Positions 1 through 9,784 of a DNA stretch of 64,000 nt are shown here, one piece after another (the first letter of the stretch is position 1; each line of letters begins with the position of its first letter). The position numbers and the translations under genes are program-made. The stretch covers positions 248,001-312,000 of the forward strand of contig NZ_JAQPCG010000003.1 of NCBI RefSeq assembly GCF_028464145.1, given 5' to 3'. The DNA comes from Maribacter sp. PR1. GTDB taxonomy: Bacteria > Bacteroidota > Bacteroidia > Flavobacteriales > Flavobacteriaceae. Below the pieces are notes generated by a model. The model made no database searches. It saw nothing but the letters and a program-made list of their open reading frames with translations, and was not told the origin of the DNA.

Positions 1-1916
1 TCTTTGGAAAATTTAGGGTTTTTATCGGCTATCAGGGATACTGATTTTGGGATAATCCTATTGTTTTTGGTTACGTAGTTGTTGACGGACTTAAAATTTT
101 CAAACCTTTTCTCAATTGGGTCTATTGCTGATTCATTATCTATTTCTTCCAAATTTAGATTGTGATCCAAATGAAAGGTCTTTCCATCGGTATAGAATAA
201 ATCGTTCATTATATAATCCTGAATATTGTAGGCATTTCTCAATAATGGAATTTCATTGTATGTTTTTAGGTCAGATTTATCGACCAAGTCTTGTCCCATC
301 CAAGCCATCTGATTGGGCTTTGTAAAGGAATATCCTTCGTTTAAAAGGGAGATCAAACTTGGGGCAATGTCCGCATGTGAAGTTATTTTAGGTATTACCC
401 CAGTTTTTTTTAATAAAGGACTGTACATAATTAAGGGAACCCTGTACTTGGACAATGTGTTTGCCTGCGGAAGTTCGGCCAACTGATGGCTACCAGTGAT
501 AATATAAATCGTGTTTAAATATGTTTTGTGCTTTCTTTCTTGGGTCAAGAAATCGTTTAAGGCCTCATCGGCATAAAGAAAACTAGCAAATAACTCATCA
601 TTTCTTCGAATAAATCTGTTTGTAGCACCTTCGAAATTCGATTGTTCTACTATTTGGCTTACTTGTTCCTGATACTTACTACTATTTGGAATATGAAATG
701 GCGCTTTGGTACTCAGCGTTACAAAGACATCAAACTTTGGAACGGTATAGAATTGCACGTTTTTATCATAATTGGAAAACAGTGCCTTATCTGGATATCC
801 CAAGGTAATTCCTGCCGCATCCTCTTCCTGTAGTTTAAATTCATTTCCAAAATTATTTCTGTCAAAAATCAAGGATACCTTCTCCTCTTCCAGGAATTTA
901 TCAAAATTATATAGTGCCGTATTTCCGCCATAATTAAATGAGGTAGCATACCCATTATTTTTCAAAATACTATATAACGTATTTCTATAGGTGAAATTAG
1001 GGATTTGAGTAAAACCTGCCTCTCCAAAAGGAAGAGAACCAACAACATTTGGAAAGGAAGCATAGCTTTCACCTGTATTACTGAGAAAATTACTCCAATA
1101 CAATGATTCCTCTTTTAAACCTTGTAATTGCGGCATAAAGGCTTTGAAATCACCTTGTACCAAATCATTACCTAATCCATCAACAATAATTATTTTTATG
1201 TGAGGCATGGAATCCTTAAGGTCAAAATATTGGGATAGACCCGCTACATTGTAAAAAGGATTCAATAATGGAAATTCTTCTTTACCATCATAAGTTTGTG
1301 ATTGGAATAGTTTCTTGGTGATATGCTGTGCCAAATGTTGGATCTTATTTTCATTGACCGGCTTTTTATCAGAATATAACGTAGCCAAGAAAATACTAAA
1401 AAAGATAATGGTCAATGGGTACATTCGACTAATAACACTATAGAACGATTTTATATACCTATAACAGAAATAACAAATGGCAAGGGTAAATAATGAAACC
1501 ACCAACGTTTGCAAGACAGAGAATCGAATTTCACTTTTTTTGAATAAGCCTACAAAATCCGCCCCTAGTGGCTCAAAATTCTGAACATAATAGGTAATTA
1601 AGGAAGCCTCGGCAAGAAGCAATAAAAGCAGAAGTACTTGAACAACTTTAAGGCCCAAACCATATTTTCTATTCTCTAAAATATTAAAAACAAAAGCAAG
1701 GAATAATGAACAGACGGAAGCAAATCCTAAATGGTGTAATAAATAGATAAAAAAACTAGTGTTGAGGATACTATCAAGGACACCAAATGAATACAATACA
1801 GTATTTTGATAAATAGACAGAACGACCAACCCTAGAAAAAAGGTAATCACCAAAGGAATGAAATCCTTTAGTGTCTTTTCTTTTAAATTGATATGTTCGT
1901 CCTTGTATTCCAGCAT
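1..1916 (-). CDS. LTA synthase/BcsG-like membrane transferase of the alkaline phosphatase superfamily (3' end beyond window)
   Basis: Open frame of 638 codons from an ATG at 1916 running off the window edge, so the C-terminus is missing. The first ~200 residues hold about five hydrophobic helices. An extracytoplasmic domain then opens with a metal-site strand (KIIIVDGLGND) and a nucleophile region (SNTGESYASFPNVVGSLP), and later has SHADIAPSLISLL, the usual C-terminal metal-ligand motif. This architecture is that of lipoteichoic acid synthases, OpgB, EptA and BcsG, which transfer phosphoglycerol or phosphoethanolamine to polymers or lipids. It starts 2 bp after the GT2 stop codon, so I infer that it decorates the polymer made by that enzyme. 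A plain phosphatase or sulfatase activity is not excluded. Confidence 0.82.
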   Translation of the reverse strand, partial: MLEYKDEHINLKEKTLKDFIPLVITFFLGLVVLSIYQNTVLYSFGVLDSILNTSFFIYLLHHLGFASVCSLFLAFVFNILENRKYGLGLKVVQVLLLLLLLAEASLITYYVQNFEPLGADFVGLFKKSEIRFSVLQTLVVSLFTLAICYFCYRYIKSFYSVISRMYPLTIIFFSIFLATLYSDKKPVNENKIQHLAQHITKKLFQSQTYDGKEEFPLLNPFYNVAGLSQYFDLKDSMPHIKIIIVDGLGNDLVQGDFKAFMPQLQGLKEESLYWSNFLSNTGESYASFPNVVGSLPFGEAGFTQIPNFTYRNTLYSILKNNGYATSFNYGGNTALYNFDKFLEEEKVSLIFDRNNFGNEFKLQEEDAAGITLGYPDKALFSNYDKNVQFYTVPKFDVFVTLSTKAPFHIPNSSKYQEQVSQIVEQSNFEGATNRFIRRNDELFASFLYADEALNDFLTQERKHKTYLNTIYIITGSHQLAELPQANTLSKYRVPLIMYSPLLKKTGVIPKITSHADIAPSLISLLNEGYSFTKPNQMAWMGQDLVDKSDLKTYNEIPLLRNAYNIQDYIMNDLFYTDGKTFHLDHNLNLEEIDNESAIDPIEKRFENFKSVNNYVTKNNRIIPKSVSLIADKNPKFSK

Positions 1917-1918
1917 GT

Positions 1919-3349
1919 TTAACTAGCTTTTGCGAAACCCTTTCTTACTTGGGATCCCCAACCTGATTTTATTTTGAACAATTTTTTATAATTACCGCGC
2001 ACTGCAGACCATACTACCAATGGATGAAAGGATATAGGTTCAATAATGGCACAGAACATTAAAATGAGAATATCCTTGGTTTTTTTATATTCATTATAGG
2101 AATAGACATCCCAGAGTATCGCATAAAAGGAAAACATTACCGAGAATACATATACTGCGGTGGTTATCGCAATAAAGAATTCCCAGTTCAAGATTCCCAA
2201 CCAGTAAAAAAGTAGGATGGTAAAAAATCCAAAAAATTCCAGAAGCGGAGCCATCCATTCATAAAAAAACCAATAGGGATAACTTAGCATTCCCAAGCGA
2301 CCGAATTTTGGATTAAAAAACATTTCTTTATGCTTGAAAAGCGTTTCCAAATTTCCTCTTGCCCAACGATCACGTTGATTTATTAAAATCTTAGTATCCT
2401 CCGGAACTTCCGTCCAACATAACGGATCAGGAATGTATTCTACCGTGTATGGAAGTTTACGCTCGTGCATAAAACGTCTCATCTTAAAAACAATTTCCAT
2501 GTCCTCCCCTACCGTATTCGTGTCATAACCACCAACCTCCAAGGCAATTTCACGATCAAAGAATCCAAAAGCCCCAGAAATTATTAGTAAGCTGTCTATT
2601 CTTCCCCATGCCATTCTACCAAGAATAAAAGAGCGGGTATATTCCAATAATTGAAACCTTGCCAACCAATTTGTCGGTAATTTTATTTCCTCCAATTGAC
2701 CACCTTGGATTATGCAGGAATTAGCCACCCTTATTACACCTCCTACAGCAATTACTTGTTTTTCGGAGCGTTGGTAAAAAGATTTAACTACATGCAAAAG
2801 AGCGTCTGGAAGCAAAAGGCAATCTACATCTATACATCCCACATACTGATTGGTAGATAGCGCCATTCCAGTATTCAATGCATCGGATTTACCTCCATTT
2901 TCCTTGTCGATTACGGTTAATTTTGAGAATGCTTTATGTGGGGATTTATAAATACCTCGTATGGGTTTGGACCTCCAATCCGGATCAATCTCTTGTTCTA
3001 TTTTAATTAGGTCATAAGCATCGATCATCTTTTGTAAGGTGTCGTCCTTACTCCCATCATTTACCACCATTACCTCATAGTTAACATACCTAAGGGACAT
3101 AAGGGAACGTATGTTTTCCACAATGGTAAGTCCTTCATTATAAGCAGGAGCTATGATTGTTATACTCGGGGCCAATGGCGAAGCCATTAATTTGGACATC
3201 TCCCCAAAGCTGTTTTTATTTCTATAGTGTATGGAGTTTCTGGTGGACAAATAGCCCATCAAGGTAAACATTGTAAATAGGACCACTGTAAACACGAAAA
3301 AAACAATGTTTATATATTCCAGTAATATTTCCAGAAATCCGTTAGTCAT
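1919..3349 (-). CDS. Membrane GT2 processive polysaccharide synthase (PgaC/cellulose-synthase-like)
   Basis: 476 residues. One N-terminal transmembrane helix (~12-32) precedes a GT-A domain with PAYNEG (~68-73), VNDGS (~96-100), the metal-binding DVD (D174/D176), GED (E282/D283) and the processivity motif QRDRW (325-329). Several helices follow from ~355. These motifs define processive synthases that polymerise and export beta-linked polysaccharide, for example poly-GlcNAc. No PilZ domain is visible. I chose the ATG at 3349, preceded by AGGAAGA and overlapping the HEAT gene stop by 8 bp; the frame is open 15 codons further upstream, but those residues look unrelated. It is translationally coupled to the HEAT gene. 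The product sugar cannot be read from sequence. Confidence 0.9.
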   Translation of the reverse strand: MTNGFLEILLEYINIVFFVFTVVLFTMFTLMGYLSTRNSIHYRNKNSFGEMSKLMASPLAPSITIIAPAYNEGLTIVENIRSLMSLRYVNYEVMVVNDGSKDDTLQKMIDAYDLIKIEQEIDPDWRSKPIRGIYKSPHKAFSKLTVIDKENGGKSDALNTGMALSTNQYVGCIDVDCLLLPDALLHVVKSFYQRSEKQVIAVGGVIRVANSCIIQGGQLEEIKLPTNWLARFQLLEYTRSFILGRMAWGRIDSLLIISGAFGFFDREIALEVGGYDTNTVGEDMEIVFKMRRFMHERKLPYTVEYIPDPLCWTEVPEDTKILINQRDRWARGNLETLFKHKEMFFNPKFGRLGMLSYPYWFFYEWMAPLLEFFGFFTILLFYWLGILNWEFFIAITTAVYVFSVMFSFYAILWDVYSYNEYKKTKDILILMFCAIIEPISFHPLVVWSAVRGNYKKLFKIKSGWGSQVRKGFAKAS

Positions 3350-5786
3350 TCTTCCTGTTGTATAGTTTAGTGGACATATTGCATAGGTGGTCAAATAACG
3401 TGCTGCTATGTTTTGGGTCTTTATTTACTGGATTACTATCGTATCCCTCCGTGATTGGTTCAAAATTGAGTTTGAAGAAATCAGGATTGTCCTTTTTAAT
3501 TAGTTCTTCAATAGAAACAGGCTTGTTACTTGTAATAAGGTTATCCTCATTCTCAGCCTCAAGCTTCAATCTGTTTTTTAGCAATTGCAATACCTTTTTG
3601 GCCTTTTTCTTGATTTCCTTGTTTTCATCCAATACCAAAGTTTGAAGTAGTTGTAATTCTTTGGAATCGCCCAATTCTGCAATTTCATTAAGTAGAAAAA
3701 TTTTGGAATCTAAATCTCCCTTATCGATCAACTCCTCAAAGACACTATATTCCTTTTCTTGAATTGATTCTATACTAAACCCTTGTTCTTGCGTATTAAA
3801 ATGTTCTAATAGAAAACCAATTCTTTCTAAAACAATGGATGATGTTTCAGTATCCAACATCGCCTTTAACAAAGGTATTTCCCGTGCATCCCCTAACTCT
3901 TCTATATTTTCTAAAAGCGCCAAAGTCTCCATAATTTCATTTGAATGAAAATTCGGCTTTAGGATTTGGTTATCCCTAGAAATATCTAGTGCTTCCTCAA
4001 TTTCTATTTGTATTTCTTCAAGGTCCCCAAGTTGGTTTTCAAAATTGAATGGCCATTCCAGGAACTCATTGGATTCGTCCGAATTAACCTTGTTTTCGTT
4101 TTTATTCCCTTGTTTTGGTTCAATAGGTTTAAGCCCAGAAAAGTCAAGGAGTTGACTGTTTTCTATTGTTTCCTTAGAAGACTTAATAGAAGGAAGAACT
4201 AGTTCAAAATAAACCTCTAAATCCTTAAGGGGTGGAATTTTAGTGATTTTTTCAAAAGAGACTTCCTCATACACAACCTTAATATTCAAGGGGTTTATAT
4301 CAATTCCATCCACAACTAACGGCAAAAAATTATCATTGAAAGGAATTATTTCTCTTTCTGGAATAACTTCTTCAAAATTTCCACTTAATTGATTTATAGG
4401 TGTTTTTCGATCTTGGTTAGTCGCTTCAATTTCATCCTCATTGGAATCAATTACTATGGGTAGGAATGCAATTTCTTCTTGAGTCAAATCCTTCTCATTC
4501 TCTAAAGCGTCATCATTCTCTAGACTTTTTGCCCTGCTTACAGGAATAAGGTTTTTGTTGGATAATGATGAGAGCTTATTTTTTTCTTCCGCCAGATTAC
4601 TATCCCTATAATTAGAATAATGGGTATCTGCTACTAATTCCTTTTGTAGCGTATTACTATCAACATCTTCATTTTTTTCTTCAATACGCTCACTATCTTC
4701 AGTAGGTTTAACAGTATCTGACGTTTTGGCTACCGTTCTTATTTCATATTCTTCAATATCCTTTGTGGGAAGTATAGCTTCTGGTTGAATGGTATTTATG
4801 GCTCTAACGGCCTTATTTTTTACCATAAAAGTGTCAGTACCCTCTTGAATACTTTCCAAAAAGGGTATCTCATCTTCACCACCAATTTCTGCAATGGTAT
4901 CCAGGATATGCATTTTTATATCCGTGTTGTTCTTCCAGAAGACCTGTTTAAGCATGGATAATGCATCACTTACATAAAATTCCTTGATGCAGTGAATAGC
5001 TTCTCGCTTGATAGGATTGCTTTTATGGTTAACCAAAGTTATAAGGGAAGCATTGGCATCATTCTGATTAAAATGTTTTATTAATCGAAGTGCAAAAAGA
5101 ACCACATAGTTATTTTTGGAGGTAAGCCAGAGTCTAAAAGGGGGTGGAATGTAATCATCCTTGTTTCTAACTACATCCAATAATTTCAACTGTTGCCATT
5201 CCGATATTCTATATTTTGTGTGGTCCATAAAAAAGGAGATACCCTCATTTTTAAGGGTGACTATCGCAATCTCGGCCTGTTTTCTTACCGTTCCTCTTTT
5301 ATCGTTAATAAACCCGGTAATAGGCTTATAAGCCTCTTCTACATGCATTTGAGTTAACTCGAATATCCCTTTGGAAATAATTTGCCAACGCCAACTTTTT
5401 AATTTTTTAAATGCATCCTCGTGCAGACCCAAATCTTGATAGATATTAAAAAGTTCTGTTCTGGTATGACCGGATACATCTTTCCGTAGGTCCATCAGAA
5501 TTTCCGTTAGCACTTTACGGTCAAAAGGATTTTTAATGAGTTCCCTAACCTCTATTTTGAGTCCTATATAATTTATTTTTTCAATTTTATCCCCATGCTC
5601 ATCGTAAAACAGAAACTCACTGATAATTGGGGATAATTCCTTCTTTTTCTCCCTTATTTTTTTACTTTCTTTTGTAATCTTATTTCTGAAATAAAATACC
5701 GAAATCAGATATAGCATGGCCAAGACCACAAAAAATGTGGAAAGGCCCCAAAGTAAATCCGTTGGAATTTTGGGGCTAGATATCAA
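3342..5786 (-). CDS. Membrane-anchored HEAT-repeat protein
   Basis: 814 residues. One N-terminal transmembrane helix (~12-32) is followed by a basic, coiled cytoplasmic stretch, an alpha-helical HEAT-like array (~60-345), a long acidic low-complexity linker (~350-600) and a second HEAT-like pair (~625-750). No catalytic motif is visible. The start is a TTG with no ATG option that keeps the membrane helix, so its exact position is uncertain. The gene lies between a response regulator and a GT2 synthase and overlaps the latter by 8 bp. I infer a scaffold between phosphorylated regulator and synthase; the domain assignment comes from the helical repeat pattern only. Confidence 0.8.
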   Translation of the reverse strand: MISSPKIPTDLLWGLSTFFVVLAMLYLISVFYFRNKITKESKKIREKKKELSPIISEFLFYDEHGDKIEKINYIGLKIEVRELIKNPFDRKVLTEILMDLRKDVSGHTRTELFNIYQDLGLHEDAFKKLKSWRWQIISKGIFELTQMHVEEAYKPITGFINDKRGTVRKQAEIAIVTLKNEGISFFMDHTKYRISEWQQLKLLDVVRNKDDYIPPPFRLWLTSKNNYVVLFALRLIKHFNQNDANASLITLVNHKSNPIKREAIHCIKEFYVSDALSMLKQVFWKNNTDIKMHILDTIAEIGGEDEIPFLESIQEGTDTFMVKNKAVRAINTIQPEAILPTKDIEEYEIRTVAKTSDTVKPTEDSERIEEKNEDVDSNTLQKELVADTHYSNYRDSNLAEEKNKLSSLSNKNLIPVSRAKSLENDDALENEKDLTQEEIAFLPIVIDSNEDEIEATNQDRKTPINQLSGNFEEVIPEREIIPFNDNFLPLVVDGIDINPLNIKVVYEEVSFEKITKIPPLKDLEVYFELVLPSIKSSKETIENSQLLDFSGLKPIEPKQGNKNENKVNSDESNEFLEWPFNFENQLGDLEEIQIEIEEALDISRDNQILKPNFHSNEIMETLALLENIEELGDAREIPLLKAMLDTETSSIVLERIGFLLEHFNTQEQGFSIESIQEKEYSVFEELIDKGDLDSKIFLLNEIAELGDSKELQLLQTLVLDENKEIKKKAKKVLQLLKNRLKLEAENEDNLITSNKPVSIEELIKKDNPDFFKLNFEPITEGYDSNPVNKDPKHSSTLFDHLCNMSTKLYNRKND

Positions 5787-5827
5787 TGTCGCTATTTTAA
5801 AAGTCTGGGGGATTATAATTATAAGAT

Positions 5828-6190
5828 TTAGTTTTTATAAAGTTCTCGTTTTAAGCGAACCAAAAGTTCCGTAGGGCTAAAGGGCTTTGATATAAACTCG
5901 TTCGCTCCCAATTCAAATGCACTTAAAACGTTTTCTTCATTCCCTGCGGATGAAATAATGATTATAGGTGTTCTCAGAGAAAGGTCTTTTCTAACATAAT
6001 TGATGAGCTCTATACCCGAAAAATAGGGCATCATGATATCACTCACGATGATATCAGGTGTGTTGGTTTTAAGGTACTCCTTTACTTCTTTTCCATTAGA
6101 GGATTGATGCACATCATATCCACCTTTTTTAAGTCGAAAACCTAAAAGGGAAGCCAATAAATCATCGTCATCTGCCAATAATACTTCCAT
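5828..6190 (-). CDS. Single-domain response regulator (receiver only)
   Basis: 120 residues, a complete CheY-like receiver with no output domain. The acidic pocket is ADDDD (residues 6-10), the phosphoacceptor is D51 (VSDIMMP), the conserved Ser/Thr is at 80-81 and the Lys is K102 (SKPF). It begins 1 bp after the hybrid kinase stop codon, so the two are cotranscribed and probably partners. With no DNA-binding domain it must act by protein contact; the HEAT protein encoded next is the obvious candidate. Confidence 0.93.
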   Translation of the reverse strand: MEVLLADDDDLLASLLGFRLKKGGYDVHQSSNGKEVKEYLKTNTPDIIVSDIMMPYFSGIELINYVRKDLSLRTPIIIISSAGNEENVLSAFELGANEFISKPFSPTELLVRLKRELYKN

Positions 6191-6191
6191 T

Positions 6192-7949
6192 TTATTTTTC
6201 TTTAGAAACCTGAGTAAATGCCTTGTCTATTTCCTTTTCATAATCTGGATAAATCCTGAGGAAATCTTGAAACAGGGATTGTATCTTTGTTTCCTCCTCT
6301 TTCTCACAACTTCCCTGCATATCTACCATCATCTGCACCAAATCATCCAGTTTTAGCATTTTTAACCCTGCTTTGAGCTTGTGTGCGGCAAACCCGATTT
6401 CTTTTAAATTTTTCTGTTTAAGATTTATTTTTACAGAACCTATAAACTCGTAAACATTCTGTTTAAAAAGTCGTATCAGTTCCTCCAAAACCGAAATATC
6501 ACCACAGCAATCATTGAGCACGCCATCAATATCTACCGTTTTTTTAGGATTCCCAGAAATCATTTCTTTTCCTAGAAGAACTTTACTTTCGCTAGATAGT
6601 GATGTCTCCTTTTTTGCCCTAATGACTTTTCGCAATAATTCATCTAGGGTATATGGCTTTAAAAGGAAATCATTGATTCCAGATGCAACACAATTCTCTT
6701 CGTCTTGAGCGGTAAAATCGGCACTTATTGCAACAATCGGCACTTGGTTTATCTGTTTATCCTCCCTTATTAGGTTTGAAATTTGGAATCCGTTCATTCC
6801 GGGCATCTTCAAATCCATTAATATTAAGTCGATAGTTTGTGTTTTTAATATACCCATCCCTTTATCCGAATTGGAAGTAACATATACCTTGCATCCCCAT
6901 TTGTCCAATTGTTCCTTAATAAGGTGCTGGTTCATTATGTTGTCCTCGAATACCAATATTTTGGTACCTAATAAAAGTTCCTTACCCTTTTGGGCACTAA
7001 TCGTGCTCAAGGTGTTATTAGGAATGTTTTTAGATACTCCTTTTTTGTAGGGTATTTTAAAATTAAAAGTGGATCCTGCTCCTATTTTACTCTCTGCCGA
7101 TATCTGCCCTCCTTGTTTTTCAACTAGCTCCTTAACAATGCAAAGGCCAAGACCAGTTCCACCATACTTGGAAGAAGTATATTGATCACCTTGTTTAAAA
7201 TATTGGAATACTCTGTCAATTTGGTCCTGTGACATCCCGATACCGGAATCTTTGATAGTAAACTCCAAGTTATAATCCCCGTTGTTCGAATTGATCGCGT
7301 TTATTTCTAAATGTATAAATCCCTTCTCCACAAATTTTACGGAGTTTCCCAGAAGATTTAGAAGTATTTGGGATAGTTTGGATGGATCCCCTATTAAAGT
7401 ATTTGGGATTTTGTCGTCTATCTTGACTTGTAAATCGATTTTCCGGTCAATTAACAGGGTCTGACAGAGAAAAATTACATCGTTGATCAAACTACGAAAA
7501 TTAAAATCCACTTCCATAAATTCCTCCATTCCGGAAGAAATTTTGGAGTATTCCAAAACCTCGTTTATGATTTCCAATAGGTTATTTGAGGCCATTTCTA
7601 TGGCATTTACCTTTTTTGATTGACTCTGGCTCAGGTTATCTTCCTTTAAAAGGTTGGTAAAACCAATTATACCATTCAAAGGAGTACGTATCTCATGGCT
7701 TATGTGTGCAATGAATTTTGTTTCCTGGTTTGCTGGAGTATCTGATTTATTAAAGGTTTTAGAGGAAGAAGCGGAATTTCCACTCCCTTCTTGGAATATT
7801 TTTTGCTCCAAATGACACTTAAATTCTTCAAATGAATCTTTTAAACTAGTTGCCTCGTCGGCACTCAAAGACTCAAAGGAAAATTTGGATATGGTAGATT
7901 CCAAATGGTTTAGTTGACTAAGTAAATCTTGTGTTTTCACAATTGACAT
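6192..7949 (-). CDS. Soluble hybrid histidine kinase with REC and Hpt domains
   Basis: 585 residues without signal peptide or membrane helix. A short helical N-terminus (~1-75) precedes HisKA with H85 (SHEIRTPLNG), HATPase (~185-300; N box around 198-203, DSGIGMS, GGTGLGL), a receiver (~328-445, phosphoacceptor D379 in LMDLKMPG) and an Hpt domain (~475-575, H523 in AAHKLKAG). Together with the next gene this gives a full phosphorelay: H85 to D379 to H523 to D51 of the stand-alone regulator. There is no recognisable sensor domain, so the input may come from a protein partner. It is the first gene of the operon, and a 144-bp region separates it from the divergent dipeptidase gene. Confidence 0.93.
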   Translation of the reverse strand: MSIVKTQDLLSQLNHLESTISKFSFESLSADEATSLKDSFEEFKCHLEQKIFQEGSGNSASSSKTFNKSDTPANQETKFIAHISHEIRTPLNGIIGFTNLLKEDNLSQSQSKKVNAIEMASNNLLEIINEVLEYSKISSGMEEFMEVDFNFRSLINDVIFLCQTLLIDRKIDLQVKIDDKIPNTLIGDPSKLSQILLNLLGNSVKFVEKGFIHLEINAINSNNGDYNLEFTIKDSGIGMSQDQIDRVFQYFKQGDQYTSSKYGGTGLGLCIVKELVEKQGGQISAESKIGAGSTFNFKIPYKKGVSKNIPNNTLSTISAQKGKELLLGTKILVFEDNIMNQHLIKEQLDKWGCKVYVTSNSDKGMGILKTQTIDLILMDLKMPGMNGFQISNLIREDKQINQVPIVAISADFTAQDEENCVASGINDFLLKPYTLDELLRKVIRAKKETSLSSESKVLLGKEMISGNPKKTVDIDGVLNDCCGDISVLEELIRLFKQNVYEFIGSVKINLKQKNLKEIGFAAHKLKAGLKMLKLDDLVQMMVDMQGSCEKEEETKIQSLFQDFLRIYPDYEKEIDKAFTQVSKEK

Positions 7950-8093
7950 GGGTTGTTCGGTGTTTTCAGCAAACTTTTTCAGTTTGTGATATTTTAAAAT
8001 TCCTGCTTTCCTGACCTACCCACAATTAAATGTTCTATAGGCTTCCTTTTTTGTTGTGAATAGCCTTTATTTGTAGGTATAAATTTTCACATA

Positions 8094-9377
8094 ATGAAGC
8101 AATACATCTATTTATTGGGTATTCTGACGGTGTTTGGCTGTCAACAAAAAGAGCCAAAGTCAACGGAATCCTTAGAAGAAAAAGCACAAAGAATTCACGA
8201 AAAGGTTATCACCTTGGATACGCATGATGATATCAATGTCGCAAATTTCACGGATAGTGTTAACTATACGCAGAGACTGGGTACCCAAGTGAATATTCCC
8301 AAAATGGAAGAAGGTGGCTTGGATGTAGCTTGGTTAATCGTTTATACGGGTCAGGATACCTTAACCTCCGAAGGATATGCAAAAGGTCGAGAGAACGCCA
8401 TGGAGAAGTTCGATGCTATCCATAGACTATGTGAGGAGATTGCTCCGGATGAAATTAATTTGGCGCTTACCTCGGAAGATGTAAGAAGAATACATTCCGA
8501 AGGAAAAAAAGTAGCCATGATCGGTGTTGAAAACGCCTATCCAATGGGGGAAGATCTCTCCAAGTTCGAACGCTACCATGCGTTAGGTGCAAGATATGTT
8601 TCGTTGGCACATAATGGACACAGTCAATTTAGTGATTCCAATACCGGAGAACGGGATTCTGTATGGTTGCACAATGGCTTAAGTGAATTAGGTAAAAATG
8701 CTGTAGCTGAGATGAATAGACTGGGAATCATGATAGATGTTTCGCATCCATCCAAGGAAGCAATGAAGCAAATGATAGCTCTTTCAAAAGCACCGATTAT
8801 CGCGTCACATTCCTCGGCGAGAGCCTTATGTAATCATAGTAGGAATTTGGATGATGAACAATTACAATTGATGAAGGAAAATGGTGGTGTTGTCCAAACC
8901 GTAGCCTTTAGTTCCTATTTGAATACAGAAAAAGACGAATCGCGTTCAGCTTACATGAAAGATATCTATCAAGAAGTAGCCGATTCTTTAGGGATTGAAT
9001 GGTTTGAACGTTCACAGTTCCAAAGTTTAACGGATGCCCAAAAAGAGTCCTTAATGGAAAACTATCCTAAGGTAACAAAGATTGGGGAGGAATTAGTAAA
9101 GGAAAGAACAGATGCCCCACAACCAGTGAATGTTTCGGATTTTGTGGATCACATTGATTATATGGTCGAATTGATAGGGATTGACCATGTAGGTATTAGT
9201 TCTGATTTTGATGGTGGTGGCGGCATAGATGGCTGGTCCGATGCCTCCGAAACCTTTAATGTTACCTTGGAATTAGTAAAACGCGGGTATACCGAAGCGG
9301 AAATCGCAAAATTATGGAGCGGAAACCTACTTCGAGTTCTAGACGAAGTGCAAAGTGTGGCTAAGTCTATGTCCTAA
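8094..9377 (+). CDS. Membrane dipeptidase, peptidase family M19 (lipoprotein)
   Basis: 427 residues with a lipoprotein signal ending in VFGC (C16), so it is probably membrane-tethered. M19 renal-dipeptidase features are visible: LDTHDD near residue 40 and IGVENAYP around 140 for the metal centre, SHSSARALCNHSRN in the middle, and GISSDFDGGGG near 370. The family hydrolyses dipeptides, including some with D-residues, using a binuclear zinc centre. The length is normal for the family. The gene is monocistronic in appearance, divergent from the kinase operon and convergent with the thioesterase gene 5 bp downstream. Confidence 0.92.
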   Translation: MKQYIYLLGILTVFGCQQKEPKSTESLEEKAQRIHEKVITLDTHDDINVANFTDSVNYTQRLGTQVNIPKMEEGGLDVAWLIVYTGQDTLTSEGYAKGRENAMEKFDAIHRLCEEIAPDEINLALTSEDVRRIHSEGKKVAMIGVENAYPMGEDLSKFERYHALGARYVSLAHNGHSQFSDSNTGERDSVWLHNGLSELGKNAVAEMNRLGIMIDVSHPSKEAMKQMIALSKAPIIASHSSARALCNHSRNLDDEQLQLMKENGGVVQTVAFSSYLNTEKDESRSAYMKDIYQEVADSLGIEWFERSQFQSLTDAQKESLMENYPKVTKIGEELVKERTDAPQPVNVSDFVDHIDYMVELIGIDHVGISSDFDGGGGIDGWSDASETFNVTLELVKRGYTEAEIAKLWSGNLLRVLDEVQSVAKSMS

Positions 9378-9382
9378 GCTAA

Positions 9383-9784
9383 CTAAGAAACCTCGGTCGC
9401 TGCTAACCTATCCTTTACAAACTCTATTTTTGTTTTGCCATGGGGTGCCGGTTTACCATTTTCACCAAGGTTGACCATGATAATATTGTCCACGGTAACA
9501 ATGGTTTCGTGATTCATCTTATTCCGGACCTCGCAATTAAGTGTAAGGGATGTTTTACCAAATTTTACGACCTGAATTCCTATTTCCACAACGTCACCCT
9601 GTTTAGCTGCGCTCATGAAATTAATTTCAGACATATATTTGGTCACTATTTTACTGTTCTCTAGCTGTATAATACTATATAAGGCGGCTTCTTCATCAAT
9701 CCATGCCAACACTTTTCCTCCAAATAAGGTGCCGTTTGAGTTTAAATCTTCCGGCTTTACTAATTTTCTTGTATGGAATCTCAT
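9383..9784 (-). CDS. Acyl-CoA thioesterase, hotdog fold
   Basis: 133 residues, a single hotdog domain. The N-terminus has the N-x-x-G-x-x-FGG-x-x-L-x-x-ID pattern typical of YciA/BFIT-type acyl-CoA hydrolases (NSNGTLFGGKVLAWID, ~15-30). These enzymes cleave fatty acyl-CoA to free acid and CoA in the cytoplasm. It converges with the dipeptidase gene. Acyl chain preference cannot be inferred. Confidence 0.88.
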   Translation of the reverse strand: MRFHTRKLVKPEDLNSNGTLFGGKVLAWIDEEAALYSIIQLENSKIVTKYMSEINFMSAAKQGDVVEIGIQVVKFGKTSLTLNCEVRNKMNHETIVTVDNIIMVNLGENGKPAPHGKTKIEFVKDRLAATEVS

